From assembly GCA_937121175.1 (NCBI GenBank), contig CAKZKD010000005.1:1-64000 (forward strand): a stretch of DNA of 64,000 nucleotides, read 5' to 3'. Below are positions 24,970 through 33,546 of the stretch, in pieces (position 1 is the stretch's first letter; every line of letters starts with the position of its first letter). The DNA comes from an uncultured Flavobacteriales bacterium (GTDB lineage Bacteria; Bacteroidota; Bacteroidia; Flavobacteriales_G; Salibacteraceae). Under the pieces are notes generated by a model. It worked only from the letters and a program-made list of their open reading frames with translations. It had not been told where the DNA came from and searched no databases. The translations under genes were made by a program, and so were the position numbers.

Positions 24970-26331
24970 TTACTTCGGCTCCTTCCAATAAAACTCCGGA
25001 GTCATTTCTTTTTCTGTGAAAGAGATTCCATATTGTTCTAACTCGTTTAATATAGGAATATAAATGGAAGGGTCAATTGGTCTATGAATTCCAGGCTTAT
25101 TAATCACACCATCCAAAACCATTTTTGCCGCAATTCCAGTCGGTAATCCAACCGTTTTTGACATTGACGTATAAGTTTGATCATCTCCCTTTACGACCAT
25201 AGAGGATGTCATCATTTTCTTTTCACCCGAGGCATTTTCCCATCCGAATTTGTGCCACATGACTATCATGTCTTTATCGTTTGGCTCAAGCCCCCATTTT
25301 TTTTCTAAAATATGCTGTAAGACTTGAGCAGGCGTAGCATCATCAATTTCAATCGGTGTATCATCAAAAATGCCTAACCAATTCAACTTATCCATTACTT
25401 CTGAATCTTGAGGAATGTTAAGGTAATGCATCAACTTTAGCTCCACCGAATCATGGGGATTGTAAGCTAAAAAAGAATTTATAAACTCACGATTAGTCAT
25501 TGGTAACTTCCCTTTCACTTGGTAGGTATCATCAGTTGCTCCGAGTTTAACAAAAGCATCCCAAGCTCTAGAGAATCCGGGACGACGCAAGGTGCCTCTG
25601 TAAATTGTAGGAATATCATCTAGTCCGTAAACCGAACGGTAGCTCAAAGAATCTCGATTGGCATACCCTTCGAAACGACCATAACCATCTATTGTAATGT
25701 ACTCCGTTCTTCTGAAAAGTCGGTGATACGGAATGTACTTATACTGCCCTTCTTGAATAAACTTTGCAGCTCCACCCTGACCAGCAAGCACCACATTTCT
25801 TGGGTTCCAAGTGAACTTATAATTCCAAGGGTTATTGTCACTTTCCGGTGCAACCAATCCACCTGTAAATGATTCGAAAAGCAACATTTTTCCACCGTTA
25901 TCTCTAATTTGGTCAATGAGTTTCATGGCAGACATGTGGTCAATACCAGGATCTACTCCTACTTCCATCATTATGGGAATTCCAGCTTGTTCAGCTTTAG
26001 TTTTTAAAGCTTCAATTTCAGGTGTCATATAAGATGCGGTTACGGCCGGTTTTTTATGTTCAATACATACTTCCAAAACTGATTTGTGAAATCGGGCCGG
26101 AAGCATCGAAATTGTAATGTCGTGTGCTGGAATTAGTCTTTTCCAATCTTCATCAGATTCAGGTTGTACTATTTTCACATTATTATACCCATCGGTTTTC
26201 TTTTCTGCAAACTCTGGTGAACGCTCAACAATGGTAAGTTCCCAATCGTTGTTATGAGAATTTTCTAGTAAGTACTTAATCAAATTTGATGCTGACCGAC
26301 CAGCACCGAGTAACAAAATTCTTTTTGGCAT
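24970..26331 (-). CDS. Saccharopine dehydrogenase family protein
   Basis: The 453-residue cytoplasmic protein has an N-terminal Rossmann motif LLLGAGRSASNLIKYLLEN and the family segments SMLPARFHKSVLEVCIEHKK, GVDPGIDHMSAMKLID and SFTGGLVAPESDNNPWNYKFTWNPRN. It is close to LYS9-type saccharopine dehydrogenase (glutamate-forming), acting on the lysine-glutamate adduct in lysine catabolism. No lysine-ketoglutarate reductase is beside it, so the substrate is inferred. ATG at 26331 is chosen because the longer frame (26397) would overlap the divergent DUF4476 gene. Confidence 0.88.
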   Translation of the reverse strand: MPKRILLLGAGRSASNLIKYLLENSHNNDWELTIVERSPEFAEKKTDGYNNVKIVQPESDEDWKRLIPAHDITISMLPARFHKSVLEVCIEHKKPAVTASYMTPEIEALKTKAEQAGIPIMMEVGVDPGIDHMSAMKLIDQIRDNGGKMLLFESFTGGLVAPESDNNPWNYKFTWNPRNVVLAGQGGAAKFIQEGQYKYIPYHRLFRRTEYITIDGYGRFEGYANRDSLSYRSVYGLDDIPTIYRGTLRRPGFSRAWDAFVKLGATDDTYQVKGKLPMTNREFINSFLAYNPHDSVELKLMHYLNIPQDSEVMDKLNWLGIFDDTPIEIDDATPAQVLQHILEKKWGLEPNDKDMIVMWHKFGWENASGEKKMMTSSMVVKGDDQTYTSMSKTVGLPTGIAAKMVLDGVINKPGIHRPIDPSIYIPILNELEQYGISFTEKEMTPEFYWKEPK

Positions 26332-26388
26332 GTAATATGATTTGACGCTTTTTCTTAAATAATTTTGACAACTATAAAAACAAAACAA

Positions 26389-27378
26389 ATGAAACATTTT
26401 ATCCTTAACTCGCTGCTCTTAATTTTTATTTCCAGCGGAATTTTTGCACAATCAGATTTGGTAGTTTATTCCAACGATGGAGTTAAATTTACTCTTGAAG
26501 TAAATGGAATTCAACAAAATGCCGAAGCTTCAACCAACGTAAAAGTTGAAGGACTTACTCAAGAGTTCATTTCTTTACGGTTATTATTTGCGGATGGAAA
26601 TATTCCCCCACTCAAAAAGTCATTCACTTTGGTGAATAATAAAGAAACTTCTGCTCAACTTATTTTGAACAAAAAAGGGCAATACAAATTGAGGTACATG
26701 GGCGAAAATGCAATCAAAAAAACAGCTGCGCCTAGTCAAACAGTAATCAGTTATGGTGAAGAACCTGTAGCTGTGAGTTCTGAAAGCTCAATCACATCTT
26801 CCGAAATATCTCCAGTTGATGCAGAAACAACTACTACAAGTACAACCGTAACTACTACCGCAACGAATAGCAGTACTCCTGTGGATGGCGAAACAGTTAA
26901 TATGAATGTAAATATTGGTGGACAAAGTATTGGTATTTCTACCTCAGTCTCTGGAATGGAAACATCTAGTAATAGCACAGTTACGGAGACTACAACGGTA
27001 ACTACTTCTTCAAGTAGTTCAGTTTCTTCAACTTCTTCTGCACCAGCAACAATGTCAAGTGCTGAAACTATTTCTTCAGGCGGTTGTGATGCACCCATGC
27101 CATCAGGCGAATTTAATTCTGCTTTGGGTTCGATGGACACAAAATCTTTTGAAGATTCTAAAATGACGTTAGCCAAACAATTTACAAAGGCTAACTGCTT
27201 AAGCGCTGAGCAAGTAAAGCGAGTGATGCAAAAATTCACTTATGAAGAAAGCAAGTTGGACTATGCGAAATTCGCCTATGAATTTTGCTTGAATCAAAAC
27301 AGCTATTACAAGGTGAATGATGCATTTGAATTTGAACTTACAATTGACGAATTGAATGAATTCCTTGAAGAACAATAA
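26389..27378 (+). CDS. DUF4476 domain secreted protein
   Basis: A 329-residue exported protein: MKHFILNSLLLIFISSGIFAQ is a type I signal. The N-terminal third is a beta-rich domain. A long Ser/Thr linker (about residues 125-230) follows, and the C-terminal 95 residues match DUF4476, with FNSALGSMDTKSFEDSKM and VKRVMQKFTYEESKLDYAKFAY. DUF4476 is a small helical domain frequent in Bacteroidota and of unknown function. The linker probably spans the cell surface or periplasm. ATG 26389 is chosen over TTG 26365. The DUF423 gene overlaps its last 23 bases. Confidence 0.88.
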   Translation: MKHFILNSLLLIFISSGIFAQSDLVVYSNDGVKFTLEVNGIQQNAEASTNVKVEGLTQEFISLRLLFADGNIPPLKKSFTLVNNKETSAQLILNKKGQYKLRYMGENAIKKTAAPSQTVISYGEEPVAVSSESSITSSEISPVDAETTTTSTTVTTTATNSSTPVDGETVNMNVNIGGQSIGISTSVSGMETSSNSTVTETTTVTTSSSSSVSSTSSAPATMSSAETISSGGCDAPMPSGEFNSALGSMDTKSFEDSKMTLAKQFTKANCLSAEQVKRVMQKFTYEESKLDYAKFAYEFCLNQNSYYKVNDAFEFELTIDELNEFLEEQ

Positions 27379-27784
27379 CCCGTTTAGGGTATATATGATA
27401 ATAGGAACGGCGAGTTTATTACTCGCCGTTTGTTTTGGCGCTATGGGTGCTCATGCACTCAAGGAAGTTTTAACCGTCCAACAATTAGCTAGCTTTGAAA
27501 CGGGTGTACGCTACCAATTTCTGCACGGACTCACTATTTTGTTTTTACCGGCATTAAAACCCCACTTTTCCGATAAAAACATCAAACAAGCTTCTATGCT
27601 TTTCTCTGTCGGGATTTTGTTTTTTTCGTTCTCCATTTATCTTCTTAACCTCAGAGAATTACTAAATGCTCCTGGTTTAAAACTTCTTGGCCCCATTACT
27701 CCTCTTGGTGGGTTACTTTTCATTTCAGGATGGTTGTTACTCCTCATTCAATTGATTTTTGGTAATAAAAACATCGAAGATTAA
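27356..27784 (+). CDS. DUF423 family inner-membrane protein
   Basis: The 142-residue protein has four hydrophobic helices and the family motif GAMGAHALKEVL near the N-terminus, with FETGVRYQFLHGL and PLGGLLFISGW. DUF423 (YgdD) proteins are small bacterial membrane proteins of unknown function. ATG at 27356 overlaps the end of the DUF4476 gene by 23 bases. An internal ATG at 27395 is an alternative start that removes the overlap. It is probably cotranscribed with the upstream gene. Confidence 0.9.
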   Translation: MNSLKNNNPFRVYMIIGTASLLLAVCFGAMGAHALKEVLTVQQLASFETGVRYQFLHGLTILFLPALKPHFSDKNIKQASMLFSVGILFFSFSIYLLNLRELLNAPGLKLLGPITPLGGLLFISGWLLLLIQLIFGNKNIED

Positions 27785-27812
27785 GCTAATCAAGCAACGA
27801 AATTTTCAACGA

Positions 27813-27883
27813 TTAACAACGGCAATTGTTAACAATCCAGATTAAGAAATTGTTAAGGCAAATAACTAATACTGTTACATTTG
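27813..27883 (+). promoter_or_regulatory. pckA upstream region: TTGTTAA repeats and -7 element
   Basis: TTAACAA (27813..27819) and TTGTTAA (27826..27832) form a perfect inverted repeat with a 6-base spacer. A further TTGTTAA lies at 27850..27856. TACATTTG at 27876..27883, followed by CCGC, matches TAnnTTTG and places the transcription start near 27890. The three heptamers ahead of the -7 box could bind a regulator of gluconeogenesis, which is an inference. Confidence 0.5.
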
Positions 27884-27907
27884 CCGCTTCAATTCAGAAA
27901 AATTTAA

Positions 27908-29524
27908 ATGATGAACGAAAAAGGACTGAAAGCAGATAATGCCACAGTTGAATCGTACGGTATCAAAGACGCTACCGCACATTGGAATTTAGACCCTCTT
28001 GTACTCAGTAAGATTGCGGTTGATTTAGGTCAAGCAACTGAAACAAGTACTGGAGCTATTACGGTAGAAACAGGTGAATTTACAGGACGGTCCCCAAAGG
28101 ACCGTTTTATCGTTAAAGACGGTGTTACTGAAGATGCTATTTGGTGGGGAAATATCAATATCCCTTTCGAATCGGATGCGTTTGATAAGTTATATGACAA
28201 AGTAGTTGACTACCTATCAGGAAAAGAAATTTATGTGCGTGATGCCATTGCTTGTGCAGACCCTGCGTACAAAATGAACCTGAGAGTTGTGAATGAATAC
28301 CCATGGTCAAACATGTTTGTGTACAACATGTTTATTCGCCCTACCGAAGAAGAAGTAAAATCTTTTGACCCAGAATGGACAGTAATTAATGCCCCTGGAT
28401 TTATGGCAGACCCTACTGTTGATGGAACACGTCAGCACAACTTTGCTATTCTGAACTTTACCAGAAAGATTGCCTTAGTTGGTGGAACCGGTTATACTGG
28501 TGAAATTAAAAAAGGAATTTTCTCTGCGTTAAACTTTATTCTTCCTCATCAAAAGAATACGCTAAGTATGCACTGCTCTGCCAATATTGGTAAAGACGGT
28601 GATACTGCTATATTCTTTGGTCTTTCGGGTACTGGAAAAACAACACTATCTGCCGACCCAAATCGAAAATTAATTGGTGATGACGAGCACGGCTGGAGTG
28701 ATGAAAACTCTGTTTTCAATTTCGAAGGTGGTTGTTATGCAAAAACTATAGATTTAACAGAAGAAAAAGAACCGGACATTTTTAGAGCAATTAAGCCAGG
28801 CGCTTTATTGGAAAACATTCGTTTTAAGCCGGGAACTAACGAAGTTGATTTCGAGGATACTTCAATTACTCAGAATACAAGAGTTTCTTACCCAATCTAT
28901 CATATTGATAACATTGCAGAGCCATCAATTGGTCACAACCCAAAGAATATTTTCTTTTTGACTTGTGATGCTTTTGGTGTTTTACCTCCAATTTCTAAAA
29001 TGACACCCGGTCAAGCGGCTTATCATTTTATATCTGGATATACGGCAAAAGTTGCTGGAACAGAAGCTGGAATTACTGAGCCTGTAACTGCATTTTCTGC
29101 ATGTTTTGGAGCACCATTCATGCCATTACACCCAACAGCTTATGGCGAAATGTTGAGTAAAAAAATGGAAGAGAACGGTGTAAACGTTTGGTTAGTAAAT
29201 ACTGGCTGGTCTGGTGGTTCTTATGGTGTTGGTGAAAGAATGAGTCTTAAAATTACTCGTGCATTAATTACTGCTGCGCTTAACGGTGAGCTTAATGATG
29301 TGAACTTTGAAACACACGATGTATTTGGATTAAATTTCCCAACGGAATGTCCAAATGTGCCGAATGATGTGCTTAGCCCACGAAACACTTGGGAAGACAA
29401 AAACGCATACGATAAAAAAGCGAATGAGCTTGCAGCAAAATTTGTAAATAACTTCAAGCAATTTGCAGACAATGCAAATGATGAGATTATGGCTGCTTCT
29501 CCTGTGGTTGCGCAGAACGCATAA
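27908..29524 (+). CDS. pckA: Phosphoenolpyruvate carboxykinase (ATP)
   Basis: The enzyme converts oxaloacetate and ATP to phosphoenolpyruvate, the entry step of gluconeogenesis. It would be needed to make sugars from acetyl-CoA and succinyl-CoA released by paa degradation. The 538-residue protein has the P-loop GLSGTGKTT at 238-246, DDEHGW for Mn binding and the ATP-type family segment FTGRSPKDRFIV. The length is normal for the ATP-dependent class. It has its own promoter region with heptamer repeats and a strong terminator at 29549..29577. Confidence 0.98.
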   Translation: MMNEKGLKADNATVESYGIKDATAHWNLDPLVLSKIAVDLGQATETSTGAITVETGEFTGRSPKDRFIVKDGVTEDAIWWGNINIPFESDAFDKLYDKVVDYLSGKEIYVRDAIACADPAYKMNLRVVNEYPWSNMFVYNMFIRPTEEEVKSFDPEWTVINAPGFMADPTVDGTRQHNFAILNFTRKIALVGGTGYTGEIKKGIFSALNFILPHQKNTLSMHCSANIGKDGDTAIFFGLSGTGKTTLSADPNRKLIGDDEHGWSDENSVFNFEGGCYAKTIDLTEEKEPDIFRAIKPGALLENIRFKPGTNEVDFEDTSITQNTRVSYPIYHIDNIAEPSIGHNPKNIFFLTCDAFGVLPPISKMTPGQAAYHFISGYTAKVAGTEAGITEPVTAFSACFGAPFMPLHPTAYGEMLSKKMEENGVNVWLVNTGWSGGSYGVGERMSLKITRALITAALNGELNDVNFETHDVFGLNFPTECPNVPNDVLSPRNTWEDKNAYDKKANELAAKFVNNFKQFADNANDEIMAASPVVAQNA

Positions 29525-29548
29525 TTTTTTTAGCATACCTAAATAAAA

Positions 29549-29577
29549 ACTCTGCTCTCTTGAGCGGAGTTTTTTTT
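29549..29577 (+). terminator. Intrinsic terminator of pckA
   Basis: A nine-pair stem, ACTCTGCTC with GAGCGGAGT (one G-T pair), encloses TCTT and runs into eight T residues. It lies 25 bases after the pckA stop, before the convergent subtilase gene. Confidence 0.9.
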
Positions 29578-29616
29578 GCTCAAAACTTTTGAATTTAGTA
29601 CTTCAGAAAGCGAAGA

Positions 29617-32061
29617 CTAATATTTGAGAAACGACAAATAAATGGGCTGTCGATTTTCACTTAACACTAAGATTACATATACACCGGCATTAAAATCTGA
29701 TACGTCGATAACTTCAGATAAACCTCCTTTGAATTCTTTCATGATTTCTCCAACACCATTAATAATCAAGGCATTATAGTTTCCTGATTCGAAAGTAATT
29801 GTAATATAATCGTGCGTTGGAGATGGGTAAACTGAGTACCCTGAATATGATTCATGATAACTATTGGAAGCAGGTGCCTCATACTCGAAACACTCAGATA
29901 CAAATTGACAATGATTATAATTTATCTTCAACTTGGCTTCGGGGAATGAACCTGAGAGTTCAAATTGGTTGCTATTTTCACCATTAATATTCAATCCATT
30001 ACAAGACACCCACTGGTATTTATAGCCACCTCTGATAATGGCTTCAATTTTATTCTCTGTTCGACTTATAGTCTCATTAATGTCATAAACCGAAAGTTCA
30101 ACTTCTATTATGCTATCACAACCGTAACTATTACTTAGCGTATCAAAGTAGGTTCCAGTGGTAATCCATGAGTACTTTCCACTTGGAGAAATGTAATCCG
30201 AACAAGACGAATCAACCAACTTAACATTGCTAATTTGATTGGTAAAATCAATTTCTAAAACTGAATCACATCCAAAACTCGATTTAAGCGTATCTAAATA
30301 AATCCCAGAGTTTGTTACCATCCGAGAGTTGGATGGAAGAGTATAGCTACCACATTGTTTAACCACCATCTTTTCTAAATACGAATCAAACTTGAAATCA
30401 ACAATAATGATACTATCACACCCAAGGTAATTTTTCAAAGTATCTGAATATTTTCCCGGAATAGACCAAACAAATTTACCGCTAGGACTTAAAGTCGGTT
30501 CGCAAGCTTCTATTGTTAGGCTATCGTATTTTTTTGGAAACTTAATATCCACCATATAAACGGTATCGCACCCGTTGGGATTGAATATTGTGTCTCGGTA
30601 TAGTTTTTCTTGATCCCAGATTTGATTTCCACTTCTACTTACGATACCTGGGCAAACTAGTTTCTCCTTTGCCGTTGCCATAAGCAACGAATTAAAAGCA
30701 TTAATAATACCCCAGCCGTGATGGTCATCAAACCCGGCAATATCTTCATTCGATCTACCCAATTGATCCATGGCTCCGGCTTGTATAAAATCGATAATCT
30801 CATTTACCGTAAAAGAAGTATCGACACTTTTTAGTAATGCCGCTAGACCACTAACGTGCGGTGCTGCCTGAGAAGTACCGCTCCAATACCAACCGTATGC
30901 TGTATCTGATAAGTGATTTAATCCATAAATTCTATTTCCTGGTGCTGAAACATTAATATGCCTACCAAAACTACTTCCACTTCCCCAGGAAAATGGAGAA
31001 GCCCTGGAATAATCTACATCGGTTGCACCAACGGCAAAAACACCTGGTATTGCGGCTGGATATTCTAGCACCGCATTATTTCTGTTGCCCATAGATGCAA
31101 CAATCAGCACATTGTTGACTAAAGCATAATTTACAGCGTTAGTCATCGACAAAGACGAAGCTGTACCTCCAAGCGACATGTTGATAATATCTGCTCCATT
31201 ATCCACTGAGTAGTAGATTGCCGATATCCACCACGAATAAAACCCTCTTCCCGCGGTATCAAGAACTTGACAAGTCATAAGCTTACAATTCTGGGTTACT
31301 CCAGCATATCCAATGTTATTATTTCCAATTGCTCCAATTATTCCAGTAACATTCGTTCCGTGTCCGTGATCGTCGGTAGGGTCATTATCGTTATTTACAA
31401 AATCCCAACCCACTATATCGTTCATAAATCCGTTACCATCATCGTCAATCGAATTCAGTGGATTTTCGTTTTTATTCTTCCAAATTCTACCCGAAAATTC
31501 TGGATGGTCTAATTTCAATCCCGAATCTAACGTACTGATTACCACTACAGAATCCCCTTCTTCTATGGTCCAAGCTAAATCTAAGTCAATATCAGCCCCT
31601 GCAACGCTTTGGGAATTAAATGTGCCATCATTACGATAACTCCATTGCCTATTGTTGTGCTTATCATTTCTGGAAACTTTGCAAACACCATGTGCCTTAG
31701 AAACGTAATCGAATTCAATAATATCAAAGCACTTTAGTTTTCTCAAGAGTTCTACTGTATTTTCTGAAGCAAAATCATGATTAAACTCTAAGAGCATCGG
31801 GTCAGCATGTAGTCCTTTAGAATTTTTGGAATAATCGCGTCGAAGAAGTGGTTTCAATGTCTTCGCGCCAATCTGAGCCAATTCCATATTGATTGATGGG
31901 TCAGTGAAAACCACGTAATTTTTTTGATACCAATTCACGTCAACATCATCTGCAAGGGAAACCAGCAAACGTTTTGAGTGAAACTCCGAGTTTTGCGCCA
32001 ATAAACTAGTACCTAGACAGAATAAAAATGCAAGACAAATTGAAATTGCTGGTTTGAACAT
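29617..32061 (-). CDS. Secreted subtilisin-like S8 protease with T9SS sorting domain
   Basis: The 814-residue protein has a signal peptide ending SLLAQ (about residue 22) and a propeptide-like segment. The S8 catalytic domain carries Asp179 (STLDSG), His234 (HGHGTNVTG), the oxyanion Asn326 region (SMGN) and Ser397 (GTSQAAP). Residues about 480-690 are four repeats of some 50 residues, each ending GCDS(I/V) or GCDT and often starting SPSGK. The last 75 residues (YSVYPSPTHDYITITF to the end) form a type A T9SS sorting domain. It is therefore probably exported by T9SS and anchored or released at the cell surface. It may degrade proteins for nutrition. Monocistronic. Confidence 0.93.
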   Translation of the reverse strand: MFKPAISICLAFLFCLGTSLLAQNSEFHSKRLLVSLADDVDVNWYQKNYVVFTDPSINMELAQIGAKTLKPLLRRDYSKNSKGLHADPMLLEFNHDFASENTVELLRKLKCFDIIEFDYVSKAHGVCKVSRNDKHNNRQWSYRNDGTFNSQSVAGADIDLDLAWTIEEGDSVVVISTLDSGLKLDHPEFSGRIWKNKNENPLNSIDDDGNGFMNDIVGWDFVNNDNDPTDDHGHGTNVTGIIGAIGNNNIGYAGVTQNCKLMTCQVLDTAGRGFYSWWISAIYYSVDNGADIINMSLGGTASSLSMTNAVNYALVNNVLIVASMGNRNNAVLEYPAAIPGVFAVGATDVDYSRASPFSWGSGSSFGRHINVSAPGNRIYGLNHLSDTAYGWYWSGTSQAAPHVSGLAALLKSVDTSFTVNEIIDFIQAGAMDQLGRSNEDIAGFDDHHGWGIINAFNSLLMATAKEKLVCPGIVSRSGNQIWDQEKLYRDTIFNPNGCDTVYMVDIKFPKKYDSLTIEACEPTLSPSGKFVWSIPGKYSDTLKNYLGCDSIIIVDFKFDSYLEKMVVKQCGSYTLPSNSRMVTNSGIYLDTLKSSFGCDSVLEIDFTNQISNVKLVDSSCSDYISPSGKYSWITTGTYFDTLSNSYGCDSIIEVELSVYDINETISRTENKIEAIIRGGYKYQWVSCNGLNINGENSNQFELSGSFPEAKLKINYNHCQFVSECFEYEAPASNSYHESYSGYSVYPSPTHDYITITFESGNYNALIINGVGEIMKEFKGGLSEVIDVSDFNAGVYVILVLSENRQPIYLSFLKY

Positions 32062-32126
32062 TATTAAATATTAAGTAGCAGGTAATTAATGAATTACTTC
32101 CTTTGTTGATTCAAATATAATAACCT

Positions 32127-32822
32127 GTGCACAAAATTTACTCTCCTATTCCCATTAACGGCTCGCTGACTCTTTCCGAAGAAGAATCAAAGCACCTTTG
32201 CAAGGTCATGCGCAAACAAGTTGGTGACCAAGTTTTGGTTTTGGATGGAAAAGGTAGAAAAGCAGTTGCAGAAATCTCACTCGCTCATCCAAAACATGCT
32301 GAAGTAACCATCATTAAGGTCGAAGAAAAATCCAATAGAAAGACAATTAACTTGACCATTGCAATAGCGCCAACCAAAAACATTAGCCGTATCGAATATT
32401 TTGCCGAAAAAGCAACGGAATTAGGCATAGACGCCATTCACCCAATTTTATGTTCCCAAAGCGAAAGAAGAGTACTGAAGATTGACCGTATTAATAAGAT
32501 TATGGTAGCGGCAATGAAACAATCTGGTCAAGTGTTTTTACCTAAAATTGAAGAACTAACGGTTCTTAAAGAATTCATCAAAAACCACCCAAATGGATTG
32601 ATTGCGCATTGCCCGAATCATTTAATCAACCCAAAGCTATTAAATGAAGTTAAGAATCGTGATGCTGTAACGGTTCTTATTGGACCCGAAGGTGATTTCA
32701 CTGAAGAAGAGGTTAACTTCGCGTTGGAGCACGGATACAAAACCGTAAGTCTGGGTAATTCAATTTTGAGAACTGAGACTGCTGGAATTTACGTTTGCGC
32801 CGTTTTAAGCACTTTAGATTGA
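32127..32822 (+). CDS. rsmE: 16S rRNA m3U1498 methyltransferase RsmE
   Basis: A SPOUT-class methyltransferase of 231 residues that methylates U1498 of 16S rRNA with S-adenosylmethionine. The knotted C-terminal core has LIGPEGDFTEEEV and VSLGNSILRTETAG, the family signature. The N-terminal PUA-like domain includes EEESKHLCKVMRKQVGD. The gene starts at GTG. The DUF4159 gene begins within its stop codon (TTGA), so the two are translationally coupled. Confidence 0.96.
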   Translation: MHKIYSPIPINGSLTLSEEESKHLCKVMRKQVGDQVLVLDGKGRKAVAEISLAHPKHAEVTIIKVEEKSNRKTINLTIAIAPTKNISRIEYFAEKATELGIDAIHPILCSQSERRVLKIDRINKIMVAAMKQSGQVFLPKIEELTVLKEFIKNHPNGLIAHCPNHLINPKLLNEVKNRDAVTVLIGPEGDFTEEEVNFALEHGYKTVSLGNSILRTETAGIYVCAVLSTLD

Positions 32823-33481
32823 AAATTTTACTCATCTTCTTATTCACGTTGTCCTCGTTTGGAACATTTGCACAGCAAGCTCAACTTGGTTTGTTGAAGT
32901 ATAATGGCGGCGGAGATTGGTACGCAAATTTGGAAACCTCCTTACCTAATCTCATCAACTTTTGTAACAAAAACATTTCTACTCAAATCAGCACAAAGCA
33001 GGGAATTGTAGAAGCTGGAAGTGAGGAATTATTCAATTATCCTTTTATTCACCTAACGGGACACGGAAACATCATTTTTAACGATTCCGAAATCGATAAT
33101 CTTAGGAAGTATTTACTTGGAGGAGGCTTCTTGCATATTGATGATAATTACGGCCTAGACAAGTTTATTCGGCCTCAAATGAAGCGCGTATTTCCTGAAT
33201 TGGAATTTGTAGAAATACCTTACAATCACCCAATTTACCACCAGTCGTATGACTTCAAAAATGGCCTACCAAAAATCCACGAACACGACAACGGTTTTCC
33301 AAAAGGATATGGGTTGGTTCATGAAGGAAGACTGATTTGTTTCTATTCTTTCGAATGTGACCTAGGAGACGGCTGGGAAGACCAAAGCATACACAATGAC
33401 CCTCAAGAAAAACGTTTGCAAGCGTTGCAAATGGGTGCCAATTTGGTGGAGTATGTTTTTAAGGGAGTTGGGTTGGAGTAA
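32819..33481 (+). CDS. DUF4159 domain secreted protein
   Basis: The 220-residue protein has a signal peptide (KILLIFLFTLSSFGTFAQ) and matches DUF4159, with KYNGGGDWYANLETSLPNLI, HLTGHGNIIF and LGGGFLHIDDNYG. The domain resembles class I glutamine amidotransferase-like folds found near BatA/MoxR clusters in other bacteria, with unknown activity. I choose the TTG at 32819, which overlaps the rsmE TGA as TTGA and gives a clean signal peptide, over the TTG at 32795. It is linked to rsmE by this overlap. Confidence 0.87.
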   Translation: MKILLIFLFTLSSFGTFAQQAQLGLLKYNGGGDWYANLETSLPNLINFCNKNISTQISTKQGIVEAGSEELFNYPFIHLTGHGNIIFNDSEIDNLRKYLLGGGFLHIDDNYGLDKFIRPQMKRVFPELEFVEIPYNHPIYHQSYDFKNGLPKIHEHDNGFPKGYGLVHEGRLICFYSFECDLGDGWEDQSIHNDPQEKRLQALQMGANLVEYVFKGVGLE

Positions 33482-33546
33482 AGTTCCGTTAAAACAATTG
33501 CCTTAGAAATCAATCAACCCTTCTTCAATTTTTCTACTTTCACAAC

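Noticed and set aside
26751-27239. A 162-codon open frame antisense to the DUF4476 gene
   Set aside because: It mirrors the Ser/Thr-rich linker, giving a Val/Glu-rich low-complexity product with no start signal. Low-complexity repeats on the sense strand explain it.
29900-30700. CRISPR-like repeats in the subtilase gene
   Set aside because: The repeating pattern is at protein level (GCDS-ended units of about 50 residues) with diverged DNA, not identical short repeats with spacers.
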